64,000 nt of DNA from Micromonospora sp. WMMD980 (GCF_029626035.1 NZ_JARUBE010000003.1:5208001-5272000), one strand, 5' to 3'; numbered from the stretch's first letter, positions 17,473-26,153 are shown. Notes: generated by a model not told the origin, from the sequence alone. A program made the numbers and translations.

Positions 17473-17580
17473 CTATCGGAGGTGGTAGTCGGCCGCCTGC
17501 TCGATCATGGCGGCGCAGGCGGTGAACTCGGCGGAGGATGCTCCCCAGGGGTCGGGTACTTCGGCGCCGGGTACGTCGCC
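17473..17580 (-). pseudogene. C-terminal fragment resembling a low-molecular-weight protein-tyrosine phosphatase
   Basis: The minus-strand frame reads EVPDPWGASSAEFTACAAMI and ends ADYHLR with a stop at 17473. LMW phosphatases end with a similar DP(W/Y)G-containing helix. No N-terminal CxxxxxR loop exists upstream because an unrelated fragment on the opposite strand abuts at about 17585. Weak by length (about 35 residues). Confidence 0.35.
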
Positions 17581-17585
17581 GGCAG

Positions 17586-17806
17586 GACGCGTACCTCACT
17601 AGCACGCCGGTGACGGTGTACGCGCTGCTGCTCGGCAGCGACGCAGCCCGGAATCCAAAGGACTTGAAGATGGGCGTCCGGGGGCGACTCGCCGGCGGCG
17701 ACATGTTGCGCAACCACCTGCACGTGCCGGACTCTCCGGGTGACGCGCTCTGTGACGTCGTGCACCTGATCAGGAAGAACTTGCGACTACCTGTACGGGA
17801 GGTAGG
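17586..17806 (+). pseudogene. unidentified gene fragment, perhaps NDK-like
   Basis: An N-terminally truncated plus-strand frame reads TSTPVTVYALLLGSDAARNP, then GGDMLRNHLHVPDSPGDALC. A frame change near 17785 would reach a natural-looking end (CDYLYGR, stop). The HLHVPDSPGDAL stretch recalls nucleoside-diphosphate-kinase-like proteins, but this is weak. It abuts the phosphatase fragment, suggesting a deletion junction near 17583. Confidence 0.35.
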
Positions 17807-17809
17807 ACC

Positions 17810-18733
17810 GTGCCGCAGCCGAACAATGCATTGCTCAATACCGGGATCGTCTGGACATCGGGTAGCGCCAACCTGGCGCTCGCGGCCGCGGACGGCACGA
17901 CCCGCCACCAGCCGCTCGCGGTCGGGCAGCTCGTCGGCTGGCACCTGCACGGACCTCGCCGATGCATCGGCATCTGGAACCGCGAGACCCGCCGACAGCA
18001 GCTGTGCCCGCATCGTCACCACATCGAGTTGGATGCCGCCGGTAGCCAGTGCCCGCCGTGCCAGGCCGCGGACCCGGGCCGCCGGTTCGCCCGCGGAGAT
18101 GAGCTCACCGACCCTCGCACGTTCGGGCTGTACCTCGCCTGGTTCGCACCCGGGCTGATCAAGGTGGGGCTCACTGCCCTGGAGCGCGGCAACGACCGGC
18201 TCACCGAACAGGCTGCCATCACCTTCGCCTGGCTCGCCGAGGGACCGCTACCAGCGGTGCGGCGCGCGGAACGGCTGATCAGTGGGCTCGGCGAGTGCAG
18301 AGAGTCGATCCGCCGAGACCGCAAGGTCAGCGCGTGGTGGCACCTCGGCGACCCAGAGCAGCGCGTGGAGCAGCTCCGCGACGCGTGGCACCGCGCCGTT
18401 TCGCACATCGGCGGAGATGCCCGGCTCACCATTCGGCAGCCGCGCATCCACGACCTCGCCGCGACCTACGGCCTGACCACGCCGCCACTTGCGTCCGCTC
18501 GGGAGATCGCGGCGCTGCGCGACGGCGTCACGCTTGTCGGTCGGATCAGCGTCGTGGCCGGCAGCGACCTGATCCTCGACACGATCACCGGGCCGGGCCT
18601 GCTGAACACGCGCACCCTCGCCGGCTGGATCCTCACCCGCGCGGACGTCCGCGGCGCCGCTGCGCCTCCGATGCGCCCCCTCAACCCGGCAGCAGCCCAT
18701 GACCAGCAGCACGTCCCCGAAGCGCTCTTCTAG
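17810..18733 (+). CDS. DUF2797 family protein
   Basis: 307 aa. The start is GTG 17810 after an SD-like GGGAGGTAGG. Cysteine pairs in LCPHRHH and QCPPCQA suggest a zinc site near residues 65-85. A core LAWFAPGLIKVGLTALERG, ITFAWLAEGPLPAVRRAERL and VSAWWHLGD matches the DUF2797 family, which resembles GIY-YIG nuclease folds. The biochemical role is unknown. It overlaps the start of a truncated P-loop gene (18699) by 35 bp. It is intact, unlike its neighbours. Confidence 0.75.
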   Translation: MPQPNNALLNTGIVWTSGSANLALAAADGTTRHQPLAVGQLVGWHLHGPRRCIGIWNRETRRQQLCPHRHHIELDAAGSQCPPCQAADPGRRFARGDELTDPRTFGLYLAWFAPGLIKVGLTALERGNDRLTEQAAITFAWLAEGPLPAVRRAERLISGLGECRESIRRDRKVSAWWHLGDPEQRVEQLRDAWHRAVSHIGGDARLTIRQPRIHDLAATYGLTTPPLASAREIAALRDGVTLVGRISVVAGSDLILDTITGPGLLNTRTLAGWILTRADVRGAAAPPMRPLNPAAAHDQQHVPEALF

Positions 18734-18830
18734 CCCTCACCTCCGGGCGGGCAGACTCGTCGTCCTGGAAGGCATGCCCGGCTCCGGGAAGACCACCACG
18801 GCGGACACTCTCGCCTACGGCCGCTGGTGT
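18699..18830 (+). pseudogene. 5' fragment of a P-loop kinase gene
   Basis: ATG 18699 opens a frame with RLVVLEGMPGSGKTTTADTL, an excellent Walker A of thymidylate-kinase-like enzymes. After about 40 residues the sequence switches into DNA that is a copy of the GNAT/MFS region (see 18821-19125), and no kinase motifs follow. The gene was evidently cut by recombination. Confidence 0.6.
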
Positions 18831-19125
18831 ACGGCTGGGACGGCCACTGGAAGCAGGCGCCGGAGCGGCGGGCAGCGCCCGCACCGTGACCCGGGCCCGA
18901 CGCCCAACCAGCCCAGCACACCCCGCCACGACGACCAGGAACACTCCGGCTGCAGCGAACGCACCCGCAGGGGCCGCGTCGATCGCGAAAGGCAGCACGA
19001 GCATCCCCGCGGTGCCCGCCGTACGGATCACGGTCTGGTCCACCGTCAGCAACCGCAGCCGCACTGCTAGCGCGATCCGGGACAGCCGGGTCCCCAGCGT
19101 CACCGCCATCTTCGGGAGCTGCTAA
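18821..19125 (-). pseudogene. chimeric duplicate: MFS C-terminus joined to a GNAT tail
   Basis: On the minus strand, 19120 to about 18890 encodes VRLLTV-type sequence (RLRLLTVDQTVIRTAGTAGM, LPFAIDAAPAGAF) nearly identical to the C-terminus of the MFS protein at 22962-24356. About 18870-18821 encodes ACFQWPSQPYTSGR, nearly identical to the end of the GNAT at 24737. Both donors lie 4-6 kb away on the same strand. No start codon or N-terminus exists, so this is a recombination scar. Confidence 0.7.
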
Positions 19126-19191
19126 AACGTTAGATCAGGCGAGTGCGGCTGGAGGACCAGCGGCGGGGCGGCGCCCTGCTTTGTGTGCCAG

Positions 19192-19980
19192 TCAACCAGT
19201 CGTGCCGGTCTGGCAGCGGTAGGCCGCCCACTGCGACGTCCAAGCTGCGAGGTCGTGCATCCAAGCCGTGGTCGATCCCGCCGATTTCGACGCCCATTTC
19301 TGCGCGTTCTTCGTCGCGAAGTAGTCCAACGCGTCTGAATCGGTCAGCCTCCAGGAGGGGTGTCGCGCTAGCCACCGTTCAGCCTGGTGCGGCGTGTGCC
19401 CGGCGCTGATCAACCATTGGGTGAGCATGGCCAGCTCAACCCATGGTGCGGCCTTGGTCGCCATCGCCCAATCGACGATCTGCAGGCCGCGTGGGGCCAC
19501 GATCAGGTTGGCCGGGCCGAGGTCGGTGTGAACGAGGGTGTGGCCGTGCATGGCTGGGTGTGCGAACCCGAGCCGTGCGGTCGGACTGAAAAGCGGCACA
19601 TCGGGTGCTTGTGTCTTGCCGAGAATCGTCAGCGCGTCACTGAGAAGATCCAGATCGGCGCTTCCGGGCGACAGGTCGGCGTGTCGGCCGTCGCAGTGCT
19701 CGAAGCCCACCACCAACCAGCCAGCCGTCTCGAAGTGCCACTCGACGGCGGGTGAGTGAGACCAGCTGACGGCCTCACTCACCCGCAGTTCGAAGCGCAG
19801 TGAACGGACACCGAAGTCGGTGTGGGCGGCTTTGACGAACACCGTCCCGTTCGTTCCGGTGACGGTCGCGGCGATCTCCGCGTGGTCACCGGTCGTAGCG
19901 GGGGTGATGTGCGTGTCGCCGACCCGGTCGGCTATCCCTTTCGTGACGGCCTCGGGTAGCACACTCCAGTCACTGCGCAT
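19192..19980 (-). CDS. aminoglycoside-phosphotransferase-family kinase
   Basis: A 262-aa APH/choline-kinase-fold protein. The catalytic loop is LVHTDLGPANLIV (Asp and Asn present, about residue 150), followed by QIVDWAMATKAAPWVEL for metal binding. The N-terminal lobe has FVKAAHTDFGVRSLRFELRV. A small-molecule phosphotransferase is expected; antibiotic resistance is only one possibility. It ends a minus-strand run behind the 158-aa protein and the JmjC-type protein, 15 bp from the former, and probably belongs to their operon under the XRE regulator. Confidence 0.85.
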   Translation of the reverse strand: MRSDWSVLPEAVTKGIADRVGDTHITPATTGDHAEIAATVTGTNGTVFVKAAHTDFGVRSLRFELRVSEAVSWSHSPAVEWHFETAGWLVVGFEHCDGRHADLSPGSADLDLLSDALTILGKTQAPDVPLFSPTARLGFAHPAMHGHTLVHTDLGPANLIVAPRGLQIVDWAMATKAAPWVELAMLTQWLISAGHTPHQAERWLARHPSWRLTDSDALDYFATKNAQKWASKSAGSTTAWMHDLAAWTSQWAAYRCQTGTTG

Positions 19981-19995
19981 CGGTTAGTAGCCCTC

Positions 19996-20472
19996 TCAGA
20001 TCCCCGGGTTCGGCGGGCAGCACGACTTCGCCTCGCCGTCCCAGAACTCCGGGTCGATGTGGTAGCCGGTCGCCGCCAGGGCTTGGCGGGTGTACGCGAT
20101 GGAGGAGCCGTCCGCCATGCCCTCGGTCAGGATCGGCACGTGGTGTACGAAGTTACCCGCGATCTGCTGGCAGGCGGCGGCGTACGGCTCGGTGTGTTGC
20201 AACGACACGTGCCAGGCCGCGTCGACGGGCTCGGTCGGGACGACGCGGTACGACCGGCCGTCGGGCAGCAGCCGGCCGAAGTCCGGGTCGTGCTGCGAGT
20301 CGGCGTGCGCCCTCAGCATGAGCAGCATCTGCCCGATCGCCCGCCGGGCATAGGCATTGGTGACCTGTTGCACGGCGGCGAAGTGCACGGCGAGCTTGTC
20401 GAAGGTCTCCGGGTCGACGAGGGTCTGGGGGTCCTGGTCGGCCTGGACCGGCAGTGCGGTCGTGACGGTCAC
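19996..20472 (-). CDS. hypothetical protein of glycine-rich-domain-like (WH..HT..Y) type with CCPPNP tail
   Basis: 158 aa. The GTG at 20472 is preferred because AAGGAGGAG lies six bases upstream; a start at 20532 would add only a leader-like stretch. The core has VDAAWHVSLQHTEPYAAACQ and GNFVHHVPIL, the pattern of small helical proteins annotated as glycine-rich-domain-like. It ends GEAKSCCPPNPGI, an unusual Cys/Pro tail that recalls ribosomally made peptide precursors. It sits between the JmjC-type oxygenase and an APH kinase. Its role is unknown; the possibility that the tail is modified is speculation. Confidence 0.6.
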   Translation of the reverse strand: MTVTTALPVQADQDPQTLVDPETFDKLAVHFAAVQQVTNAYARRAIGQMLLMLRAHADSQHDPDFGRLLPDGRSYRVVPTEPVDAAWHVSLQHTEPYAAACQQIAGNFVHHVPILTEGMADGSSIAYTRQALAATGYHIDPEFWDGEAKSCCPPNPGI

Positions 20473-20528
20473 GACTCCTCCTTGGGTGTATGGATCGCCG
20501 GCGCCCGGTGCGCCGGAGAAGTCCCGAA

Positions 20529-21485
20529 TCAACGGGCCGATGGGTGGCGGCCGGTGGAGCGAGGTGGCGGTGCGTCAGAGACGTAGTCCGCGTTCGGCTC
20601 GGTGCGTGCCGCCTGCAGCAGAGCGGCGGCCAGGGCGTCGACATCGGCGCCGGCCAGCCACTGCGTGAGCAAGTCTCGTGCTCTGGCGACCTGAACGGCG
20701 AAGGCGGCGGCGTCTACAACACCGGCGGGTGGGATTGCCTGCCGCAGCGGCGTCGAAGTGAGCGCGGCCTGGGTCAGCTTCCCGGCGATCCAAAAGCCGG
20801 TGAGTTCGCGGGCCACGAACGTCACGTGGACGCTGTCCTGCGTCTGGCCCCGAGCGTGCGGGTTGTGCATCCAGCCGCGCGGCAGCACCAAGACCTGACC
20901 GGGGCCGAGGTCGAACTCGAAGTCGGGACGCCTCGATTTCAAGCGGTCGATGACATCGCTGCCCGGTGAGGTGTTGGACGCGAAGTGCGTATCGTGAGGT
21001 TCCTCGACCTCGGGCTGCCAGATCTGCCAGGTCTTGTGACCGGCCATCTGGTAAATCAGGCCCAGGTTCTGGTCCCAGTGGTGATACAACCCCTGCCCCC
21101 CGCCGGGGGTAACGAAGCCGCTCGCGTAGCAGCCGTACCCCGTCTCGTCCTGGATCGCCCAGCAGATCGCATGCACCGCTGGACACCAGCGGTTCAGGTT
21201 GCGCAGCTGGACGGTGTAACCGCGGCCGCGCCACTTCGCGATCTTGTCCGGGTCGGCGTAGCCGTTCGTGGTGTACGCCCGGGTGTGCAGCGCCGCCCCG
21301 CCCTTGATCACGATGAGCTGTTCTGCTGGCGCCGTGCCGGTGTGGAGGTAGCCGTTGATCAGGTCTGCGTTGATGGTGCGAAGGACGCAGCTGTCGTCGG
21401 GCAACTGATGAAGCGCCGGCGTGGTCGGCCAGGTGGTCATCATCTCGCCAACCGTGACCTTGTCGAAGAACATCGTGAGGGACAT
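20529..21485 (-). CDS. JmjC/cupin-4-type Fe(II)/2-oxoglutarate oxygenase-like protein
   Basis: 318 aa from ATG 21485 with GGAGGAG upstream. The cupin barrel shows the iron ligands H-x-D in LYHHWDQNLGLIYQMAGHK (about residue 130) and the distal His in LVLPRGWMHNPHA (about 210). HKTWQIWQPE and DFDLGPGQVLVLP-like spacing match ribosomal-oxygenase/cupin-4 proteins. Such enzymes hydroxylate proteins or peptides. The next gene downstream (57 bp) encodes a protein with a Cys/Pro tail and could be a substrate; that is inference. It is divergent from an XRE regulator. Confidence 0.75.
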   Translation of the reverse strand: MSLTMFFDKVTVGEMMTTWPTTPALHQLPDDSCVLRTINADLINGYLHTGTAPAEQLIVIKGGAALHTRAYTTNGYADPDKIAKWRGRGYTVQLRNLNRWCPAVHAICWAIQDETGYGCYASGFVTPGGGQGLYHHWDQNLGLIYQMAGHKTWQIWQPEVEEPHDTHFASNTSPGSDVIDRLKSRRPDFEFDLGPGQVLVLPRGWMHNPHARGQTQDSVHVTFVARELTGFWIAGKLTQAALTSTPLRQAIPPAGVVDAAAFAVQVARARDLLTQWLAGADVDALAAALLQAARTEPNADYVSDAPPPRSTGRHPSAR

Positions 21486-21565
21486 TTCGCTCCTCCGGAA
21501 CGAGCCGGTCGTCTGTCCGATGCACCCAGCGTCGTCGCCGGGCCGGCGGTTGAGAAGTGGACCAG

Positions 21566-21578
21566 TGTTGCGGCAACA
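21566..21578. promoter_or_regulatory. inverted repeat in the divergent promoter region
   Basis: TGTTGC-G-GCAACA is a perfect 6-bp dyad in the 123-bp gap between the JmjC-type gene (minus) and the XRE-TPR regulator (plus). Position and symmetry suit an operator for that regulator. No other copy was noticed. Confidence 0.4.
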
Positions 21579-21608
21579 TCGGCGGCACTGGATCGGAGGC
21601 TCCCCTGC

Positions 21609-23012
21609 ATGGAGGCAGACAGCGACGCCGTACGCCACGTATTCGGCGTGGTCCTGCACCACCTGCGCACGGAGGCGGGCATGAGTTTGCGGGCCCTCGC
21701 CGCGCGGGCCCGCTACGACTACAGCCGACTGTGCCGCGTCGAGCACGGCGAGCATCTGCCCGCCACCGAGTGGGTCGAAGGCATCGACACCGCACTGAAT
21801 GCCGGCGGCCTGCTGATGCTGTTGCGCTCCCTGGCCCCGGCCGGCGCAGCGTCGGCGAGAAGACGCACGACCATTCCGCTGGCCGGCCTGCACCCCGATG
21901 ACGGTCAAGGCGATAGCGTGACCTTGCAGTTGCGGACGCCGGACGGGAGGACGGTTTTGGTGAAGCTGTCTCGACGCCAGCTCGGCGAGCTCATGGCCAG
22001 CGGCCTGCTCCGCACAATCCTGCCAGCCGGCGTCACCGACCCCGATCAAGCCGACCGCGTCGCGAAGGTACTCGCCGGCGACAAGGCGGTGGATCCACAG
22101 GCGCTCGACTACTTCGGGCGGCTGCTGACCGAGCACTTCACCGCGGACAAGATGCTCGGTCCCCGCCAGTTGATCGGAACCACCGTTGCCCAGATCAGAG
22201 TCCTCGACCAGCTCCGACGTACCGCCCCACCCGGCAGCACCGCGCCCGTGCTGCGGCTGCTCGCACAGTACGGCGAGTTCGCCGGCTGGCTGCACCAAGA
22301 CCTCGGCGACACCACCGCAGCCCGATACTGGTCCGACCGCGCCGGACAGTGGGCCCAGGCCACCGGCGACTACGCCACGGTGGCATACCTAATGATCCGC
22401 AAAGCGAACATCGCGCTGCTCGACAACGATGCCCGCGACGTCATTGAACTCGCTGCCGCCGCAGGCAAGGTACCCGGCGCGACGAGCCCTCGCCTGCAGG
22501 CGCTGGCTACGCAGCAGGAAGCCCGCGGTTGGGCCCTCTACGGCGACGCCACCCGATTCCAGCGGAAACTCGAACACGCGCGCACGCTACTGCGCGACTA
22601 CCCCACCGAAGTCGAGCCCGACGCGCCGGTCTACCTGCACCAATACAGCCTGGGCGAGCTGGATGAACAATCCGCTGTCGGCTACCGGGCCTGCGGGCAG
22701 GCAGCCACGGCCGTCCGCATCCTCGAAGCCAAGATCAAGGCAACAGGCGAGCACCTCCGTCGGGATCGAGGCCACCTGCTGGCCAAACTCGCCAACACCG
22801 TCCTGGCAACGACAGACCCAGAACCCGAGCGGGCCATCGCACTCGGAATGCGCAGCGCCTCAGCAGCACAGCTCACAGGCTCCGCCCGCATCTGTGAGGA
22901 ACTTCGCGCACTCGACAGCGCCCTAACAGCGCGTTTCCCGACCACACCAGGGTGCCGCGAGCTACACGAGGTGATCGCCACGCTCGGTCGCAACGTCGAG
23001 GGGCAGCGGTGA
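21609..23012 (+). CDS. XRE-family regulator with TPR-like C-terminal region
   Basis: 467 aa. ATG 21609 follows GGATCGGAGG. Residues about 8-65 form a helix-turn-helix (LRTEAGMSLRALAARARYDYSR, in parts: MSLRALAARARYDYSRLCRV). A polar linker and about 300 helical residues resembling tetratricopeptide repeats follow (YGEFAGWLHQDLGDTTAARY, then LIRKANIALLDN-like). This architecture is common in actinomycete regulators of neighbouring secondary-metabolism genes. It is divergent from the JmjC/APH operon and probably controls it. The last 51 bp overlap, convergently, the reading frame of the MFS gene. Confidence 0.8.
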   Translation: MEADSDAVRHVFGVVLHHLRTEAGMSLRALAARARYDYSRLCRVEHGEHLPATEWVEGIDTALNAGGLLMLLRSLAPAGAASARRRTTIPLAGLHPDDGQGDSVTLQLRTPDGRTVLVKLSRRQLGELMASGLLRTILPAGVTDPDQADRVAKVLAGDKAVDPQALDYFGRLLTEHFTADKMLGPRQLIGTTVAQIRVLDQLRRTAPPGSTAPVLRLLAQYGEFAGWLHQDLGDTTAARYWSDRAGQWAQATGDYATVAYLMIRKANIALLDNDARDVIELAAAAGKVPGATSPRLQALATQQEARGWALYGDATRFQRKLEHARTLLRDYPTEVEPDAPVYLHQYSLGELDEQSAVGYRACGQAATAVRILEAKIKATGEHLRRDRGHLLAKLANTVLATTDPEPERAIALGMRSASAAQLTGSARICEELRALDSALTARFPTTPGCRELHEVIATLGRNVEGQR

Positions 23013-24356
23013 CCAGCCGCCAGCGGCAGGGGTGAGTCCCGCATGACCAGGTCGCCGAGATGGAGCAGCTCTACGCGGAGCTTTCGCAGTCCCAGTGCAA
23101 TGGCCCGGCACCCGCACCGCAGCGGCGGGCAGCGCCCGCACCGTCACCCGGGCCCGACGCCCAACCAGCCCAGCACACCCCGCCATGACGACCAGGAACA
23201 CTCCGGCCCCAGCGAACGCACCCGCCGGGGCCGCGTCGATCGCGAAAGGCAGCACGAGCATCCCCGCGGTGCCCGCCGTACGGATCAAGGTCTGGTCCAC
23301 CGTCAGCAACCGCAGCCGCACCGCTGGTGTGAACCGGGACAGCCGGGTCCGCAACGTCACCGCGGCGAACGGCGACGCCAGCCCAGACAGCACCCCACAT
23401 GCCATGACCAGCGGCAGCGACCGAGCAACGCTGATCCCGACCAGCGCCACTCCGGTCACCGCCCAAGCCCCGCAGTAAACCCGAAGCCACCGCCGCGCGC
23501 GCAGATTCCCCACTACGACGTTGCCGGCCAGAGCGCCCGCACCAATCGCTGCCAGGACCAACCCGTAACCGCCGGCCCCCTGTCCCAGCCGAGCCACCAG
23601 GACCGCCGGGATCCCGAGCGCCGTCACCGCCGCCACGAAAAACCCGGCGCCGTGCAGGGCAATAGCCACCGCGACACCCGGATACGCGCGCAGCACCGGC
23701 CACGCCGCCGGAGCCTCCGCCCGTGCCCGCCCGGCCCCCGACGGACCGACGACCGCACGCGTCGAGGTCGCGCGGCGCGTGTGCGCCCCGAGCCAGCACA
23801 GCGCCAACGCCGACACGGCGAAGGTGACCCCATCGAGCACGAACAGCTGCGGCTCAGAGACGACCAGGAGGATCAGACCCACACAACCCGGCCCGACGAT
23901 CGCCGCGAGCCGCGTGGTCAAATCAACGAGCGCAGTGACCTGCCGGACCTGCCCCTCCCCAACGATCTCCGGCGTCAACGCCCCGAGCGCCGGGTCGAAC
24001 AGGGCACCCAGCGCGCCGAGAACCGCGACCAGGGCGAGCAGCACGACCATCCCGCCACGGTCTGATGTCGAGAGCAGCGGGATCGCGCAGGTAACCAGCG
24101 CCCGGCCAGCATCCAAGACCGCCAGGCGCCCGAACGAGGCACACCGGGCCACCAACCGCCGACCCACCGTGCCGAGCACGATGTAGGGCACCGACTCAAC
24201 CACCGCAACCAGGCCCATCAGCGAAGCCGAACCGGTCGCCGCATAGACCACCCACATCACGGCAAGCCCGTACAACCGATTACCCAGCGCGCTCAGCGCA
24301 CCCGAACTCCACAGGACCAGAACACGCCGATCCCCGAGCAGTCGCAGATAGCCCAC
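22962..24356 (-). CDS. MFS transporter with replaced C-terminal tail
   Basis: 464 aa, with about 12 hydrophobic segments in the first 410 residues (LVFWSSGALSALGNRLYGLA-like start, FDPALGALTPEIV, RTAGTAGMLVLPFAIDAA near the end). It resembles MFS drug or metabolite exporters. From about 23100 downward the frame becomes Arg/Pro-rich (APRRAAPSRRPGHAG) and runs into the 3' end of the convergent XRE gene. This suggests that the natural stop was lost by recombination; a copy of the last membrane segments exists at 18.9-19.1 kb. Function may still be retained. The gap to the next gene (24357-24736) holds no evident gene. Confidence 0.75.
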   Translation of the reverse strand: MGYLRLLGDRRVLVLWSSGALSALGNRLYGLAVMWVVYAATGSASLMGLVAVVESVPYIVLGTVGRRLVARCASFGRLAVLDAGRALVTCAIPLLSTSDRGGMVVLLALVAVLGALGALFDPALGALTPEIVGEGQVRQVTALVDLTTRLAAIVGPGCVGLILLVVSEPQLFVLDGVTFAVSALALCWLGAHTRRATSTRAVVGPSGAGRARAEAPAAWPVLRAYPGVAVAIALHGAGFFVAAVTALGIPAVLVARLGQGAGGYGLVLAAIGAGALAGNVVVGNLRARRWLRVYCGAWAVTGVALVGISVARSLPLVMACGVLSGLASPFAAVTLRTRLSRFTPAVRLRLLTVDQTLIRTAGTAGMLVLPFAIDAAPAGAFAGAGVFLVVMAGCAGLVGRRARVTVRALPAAAVRVPGHCTGTAKAPRRAAPSRRPGHAGLTPAAGGWSPLPLDVATERGDHLV

Positions 24357-24736
24357 CGCTCCACCCCCGAAAGATCAGGAATCGGTCCATCGACCAGAAG
24401 CCCGCAGCCCAGACCCAAGAGCCGACCGGAGGCCACCGCGGCACCCTAAACCTGGTCAGCACCGCCTGCGGGGACACCACGCCCTCCGACCGGTGGCGCC
24501 CACGAGGTTGGCACAAATGACGACACAGATCCGCACCTGCGACCACCATCATGCTGGGCCCCCGCCCTACCCTGATTAGGGGCGCCGTCAACCCGCTCGG
24601 GACTGCCGCCCGGGAGCCCGGGGTGTCCTGCACGATCGATCGCTATGGGAGTGTGATGGGTATGGCGGGAGGCCAAAGGGTGGCTCATCACAGCGCGGAG
24701 GGGCACGCCGGGGCGGTTGCGGAACCGGCGAGGCGG

Positions 24737-25291
24737 TCAGATTCCCTCGGTCTTGAGCCGGCCGCTGGCGTACGGCTGGGACGGCCGCTGGAAGCAGGCG
24801 CCCGACACCCGTGACTCCACAGTGCGGACATGACGGAAGCCTTGCCGCCGGTAGTAATCGTGCAACCGGTGGTTCGTCGTCCACGAGTCCAGCCGCAGCC
24901 ATGTCAGGCCGGCCTCGTAGGCCCGGCCGCCGGCCCAGTCCAGCATCTCGCCGCCCAGGTTCTCGCCGGCGTAGCGCAGCGGGATCATCATTTTCGCTGC
25001 GTACAGGGCGTCGGCTGGATCGTCCTCTGGGTACCACAGGGCCTCGGGGTCGCGGTCGGGCTTCCACAGGTTGTCGACGTCCACGTACGCGGTCAGGGTG
25101 ATCGTGGCGATTGGGTCATCGTTCTCCCAGACCATCCACGTCTGTCCGGCCGAGACTGTCGATGCCACGGCGGAGCGCGGCAGCGGGATTGACCACTGCT
25201 CCTCGCCCCTGGCGGCGAGCCAGGCGACGCGCTCGCGCCGCCAGCTCATGATGATGTCGACGTCGCTCAGCCGGGCGGGCGTGATGATCAT
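24737..25291 (-). CDS. GNAT-family N-acetyltransferase
   Basis: A 184-aa acyl-CoA-dependent transferase. The alpha/beta core shows WMVWENDDPIATITLTAYVD, AAKMMIPLRYAGENLGGEML (acetyl-CoA loop region) and WLRLDSWTTNHRLHDYYRRQ, then GFRHVRTVE, a standard GNAT ending. The ATG overlaps the stop of the upstream GntR gene (ATGA), so the two are coupled. The last residues (ACFQRPSQPYASGR) are duplicated at about 18821-18870. The acceptor substrate is unknown. Confidence 0.85.
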   Translation of the reverse strand: MIITPARLSDVDIIMSWRRERVAWLAARGEEQWSIPLPRSAVASTVSAGQTWMVWENDDPIATITLTAYVDVDNLWKPDRDPEALWYPEDDPADALYAAKMMIPLRYAGENLGGEMLDWAGGRAYEAGLTWLRLDSWTTNHRLHDYYRRQGFRHVRTVESRVSGACFQRPSQPYASGRLKTEGI

Positions 25292-26079
25292 TGTGTGGAT
25301 TCCTCCGGCCGGAACGAGGCGATGACGCTGGCGTCGCCGTGGGTGCTGACGATCCGGTTCCGGTCACCGGCGAACACATTGATGGACACCCGGACCGGCC
25401 GCTTCACGGTGTAGCCGGTGCGGATGTGCAGCAGGACCGTCGTGCCGGGCTGCAACCCGAGCAGCGTCGCTTCCTCGGGCGTCGGCATGCGCGAGACGTA
25501 CTCGTCGTAGTAGCCGGTCTGCGAGTAGCCGCGCTCGGCGAGCAGGCGGGTGGTCCCCTGTGGGATGTCCTTTGGTGAGAGCAGCTCCTGCACCTCGTTG
25601 GCCAGGTCCATCGGGTAGTAGGTGTCCTGCACCGAGGACGGCTCGCCGTTGACGTAGCGGACGCATCGGCGCAGCACTGCCGACGACTCGGGCGCGACGT
25701 GTAGGCGTTCGGCCAGCTCCGCTGGAAGCACCTCGATCGTGAGCCGGAAGTCCTGCGAGGCCTTGTAGCCCTGGTGTTCGACCTCGGAGCGCCAGGCGTC
25801 GGTCTCGGCAGTTGGACCGGGCATCTCCGCGCGGTGGGCGTGGAAGGTCAGGGTGACCTTCTTGCGCACCACCATGCCGCCGCTGCGACCCGGCACGGAC
25901 TCGACCAGGCCCTCGTTGACGAGCAGCGCGGTGGCGTCACGGACGGTGTTGCGCGACACACCGTACTGCTCCTGGAGCTGCGGCTCGGTCGGAAGCCGGT
26001 CCCCCACACGAAGAGCGCCCGAGACGATCTGCTCCCGGAGTTCGGCGGCGATTTGGCGGTACTTCGGCTGCTGGGCCAC
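25288..26079 (-). CDS. GntR/HutC-family transcriptional regulator (UTRA domain)
   Basis: 263 aa. The GTG at 26079 is chosen because GGGAAGG lies 8 bases upstream; an ATG six codons earlier overlaps that SD. The N-terminal winged helix (IAAELREQIVSGALRVGDRL, LPTEPQLQEQYGVSRNTVRD) is followed by a UTRA effector-binding domain (LLAERGYSQTGYYDEYVSRM, LLGLQPGTTVLLHIRTGYT). Such proteins bind small ligands. It precedes and overlaps the GNAT gene and is divergent from a 71-aa protein, so it likely autoregulates through the 130-bp intergenic region. Confidence 0.9.
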   Translation of the reverse strand: MAQQPKYRQIAAELREQIVSGALRVGDRLPTEPQLQEQYGVSRNTVRDATALLVNEGLVESVPGRSGGMVVRKKVTLTFHAHRAEMPGPTAETDAWRSEVEHQGYKASQDFRLTIEVLPAELAERLHVAPESSAVLRRCVRYVNGEPSSVQDTYYPMDLANEVQELLSPKDIPQGTTRLLAERGYSQTGYYDEYVSRMPTPEEATLLGLQPGTTVLLHIRTGYTVKRPVRVSINVFAGDRNRIVSTHGDASVIASFRPEESTQ

Positions 26080-26153
26080 GCCCACACCTTCCCTCATGTC
26101 GTCCCAACCAATTTAACGGGATGGGCTTGACTGTGTCGCACTCCACTGCAATG

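Noticed and set aside
20985..21608. Extension of the XRE protein upstream of 21609
   Set aside because: It lies antisense to the JmjC-type gene; the HTH begins right after ATG 21609, which has an SD.
21486..22298. N-terminal extension of the JmjC-type protein by 270 residues
   Set aside because: The extension is the antisense of the XRE gene, lacks a domain, and a strong SD precedes the internal ATG at 21485.
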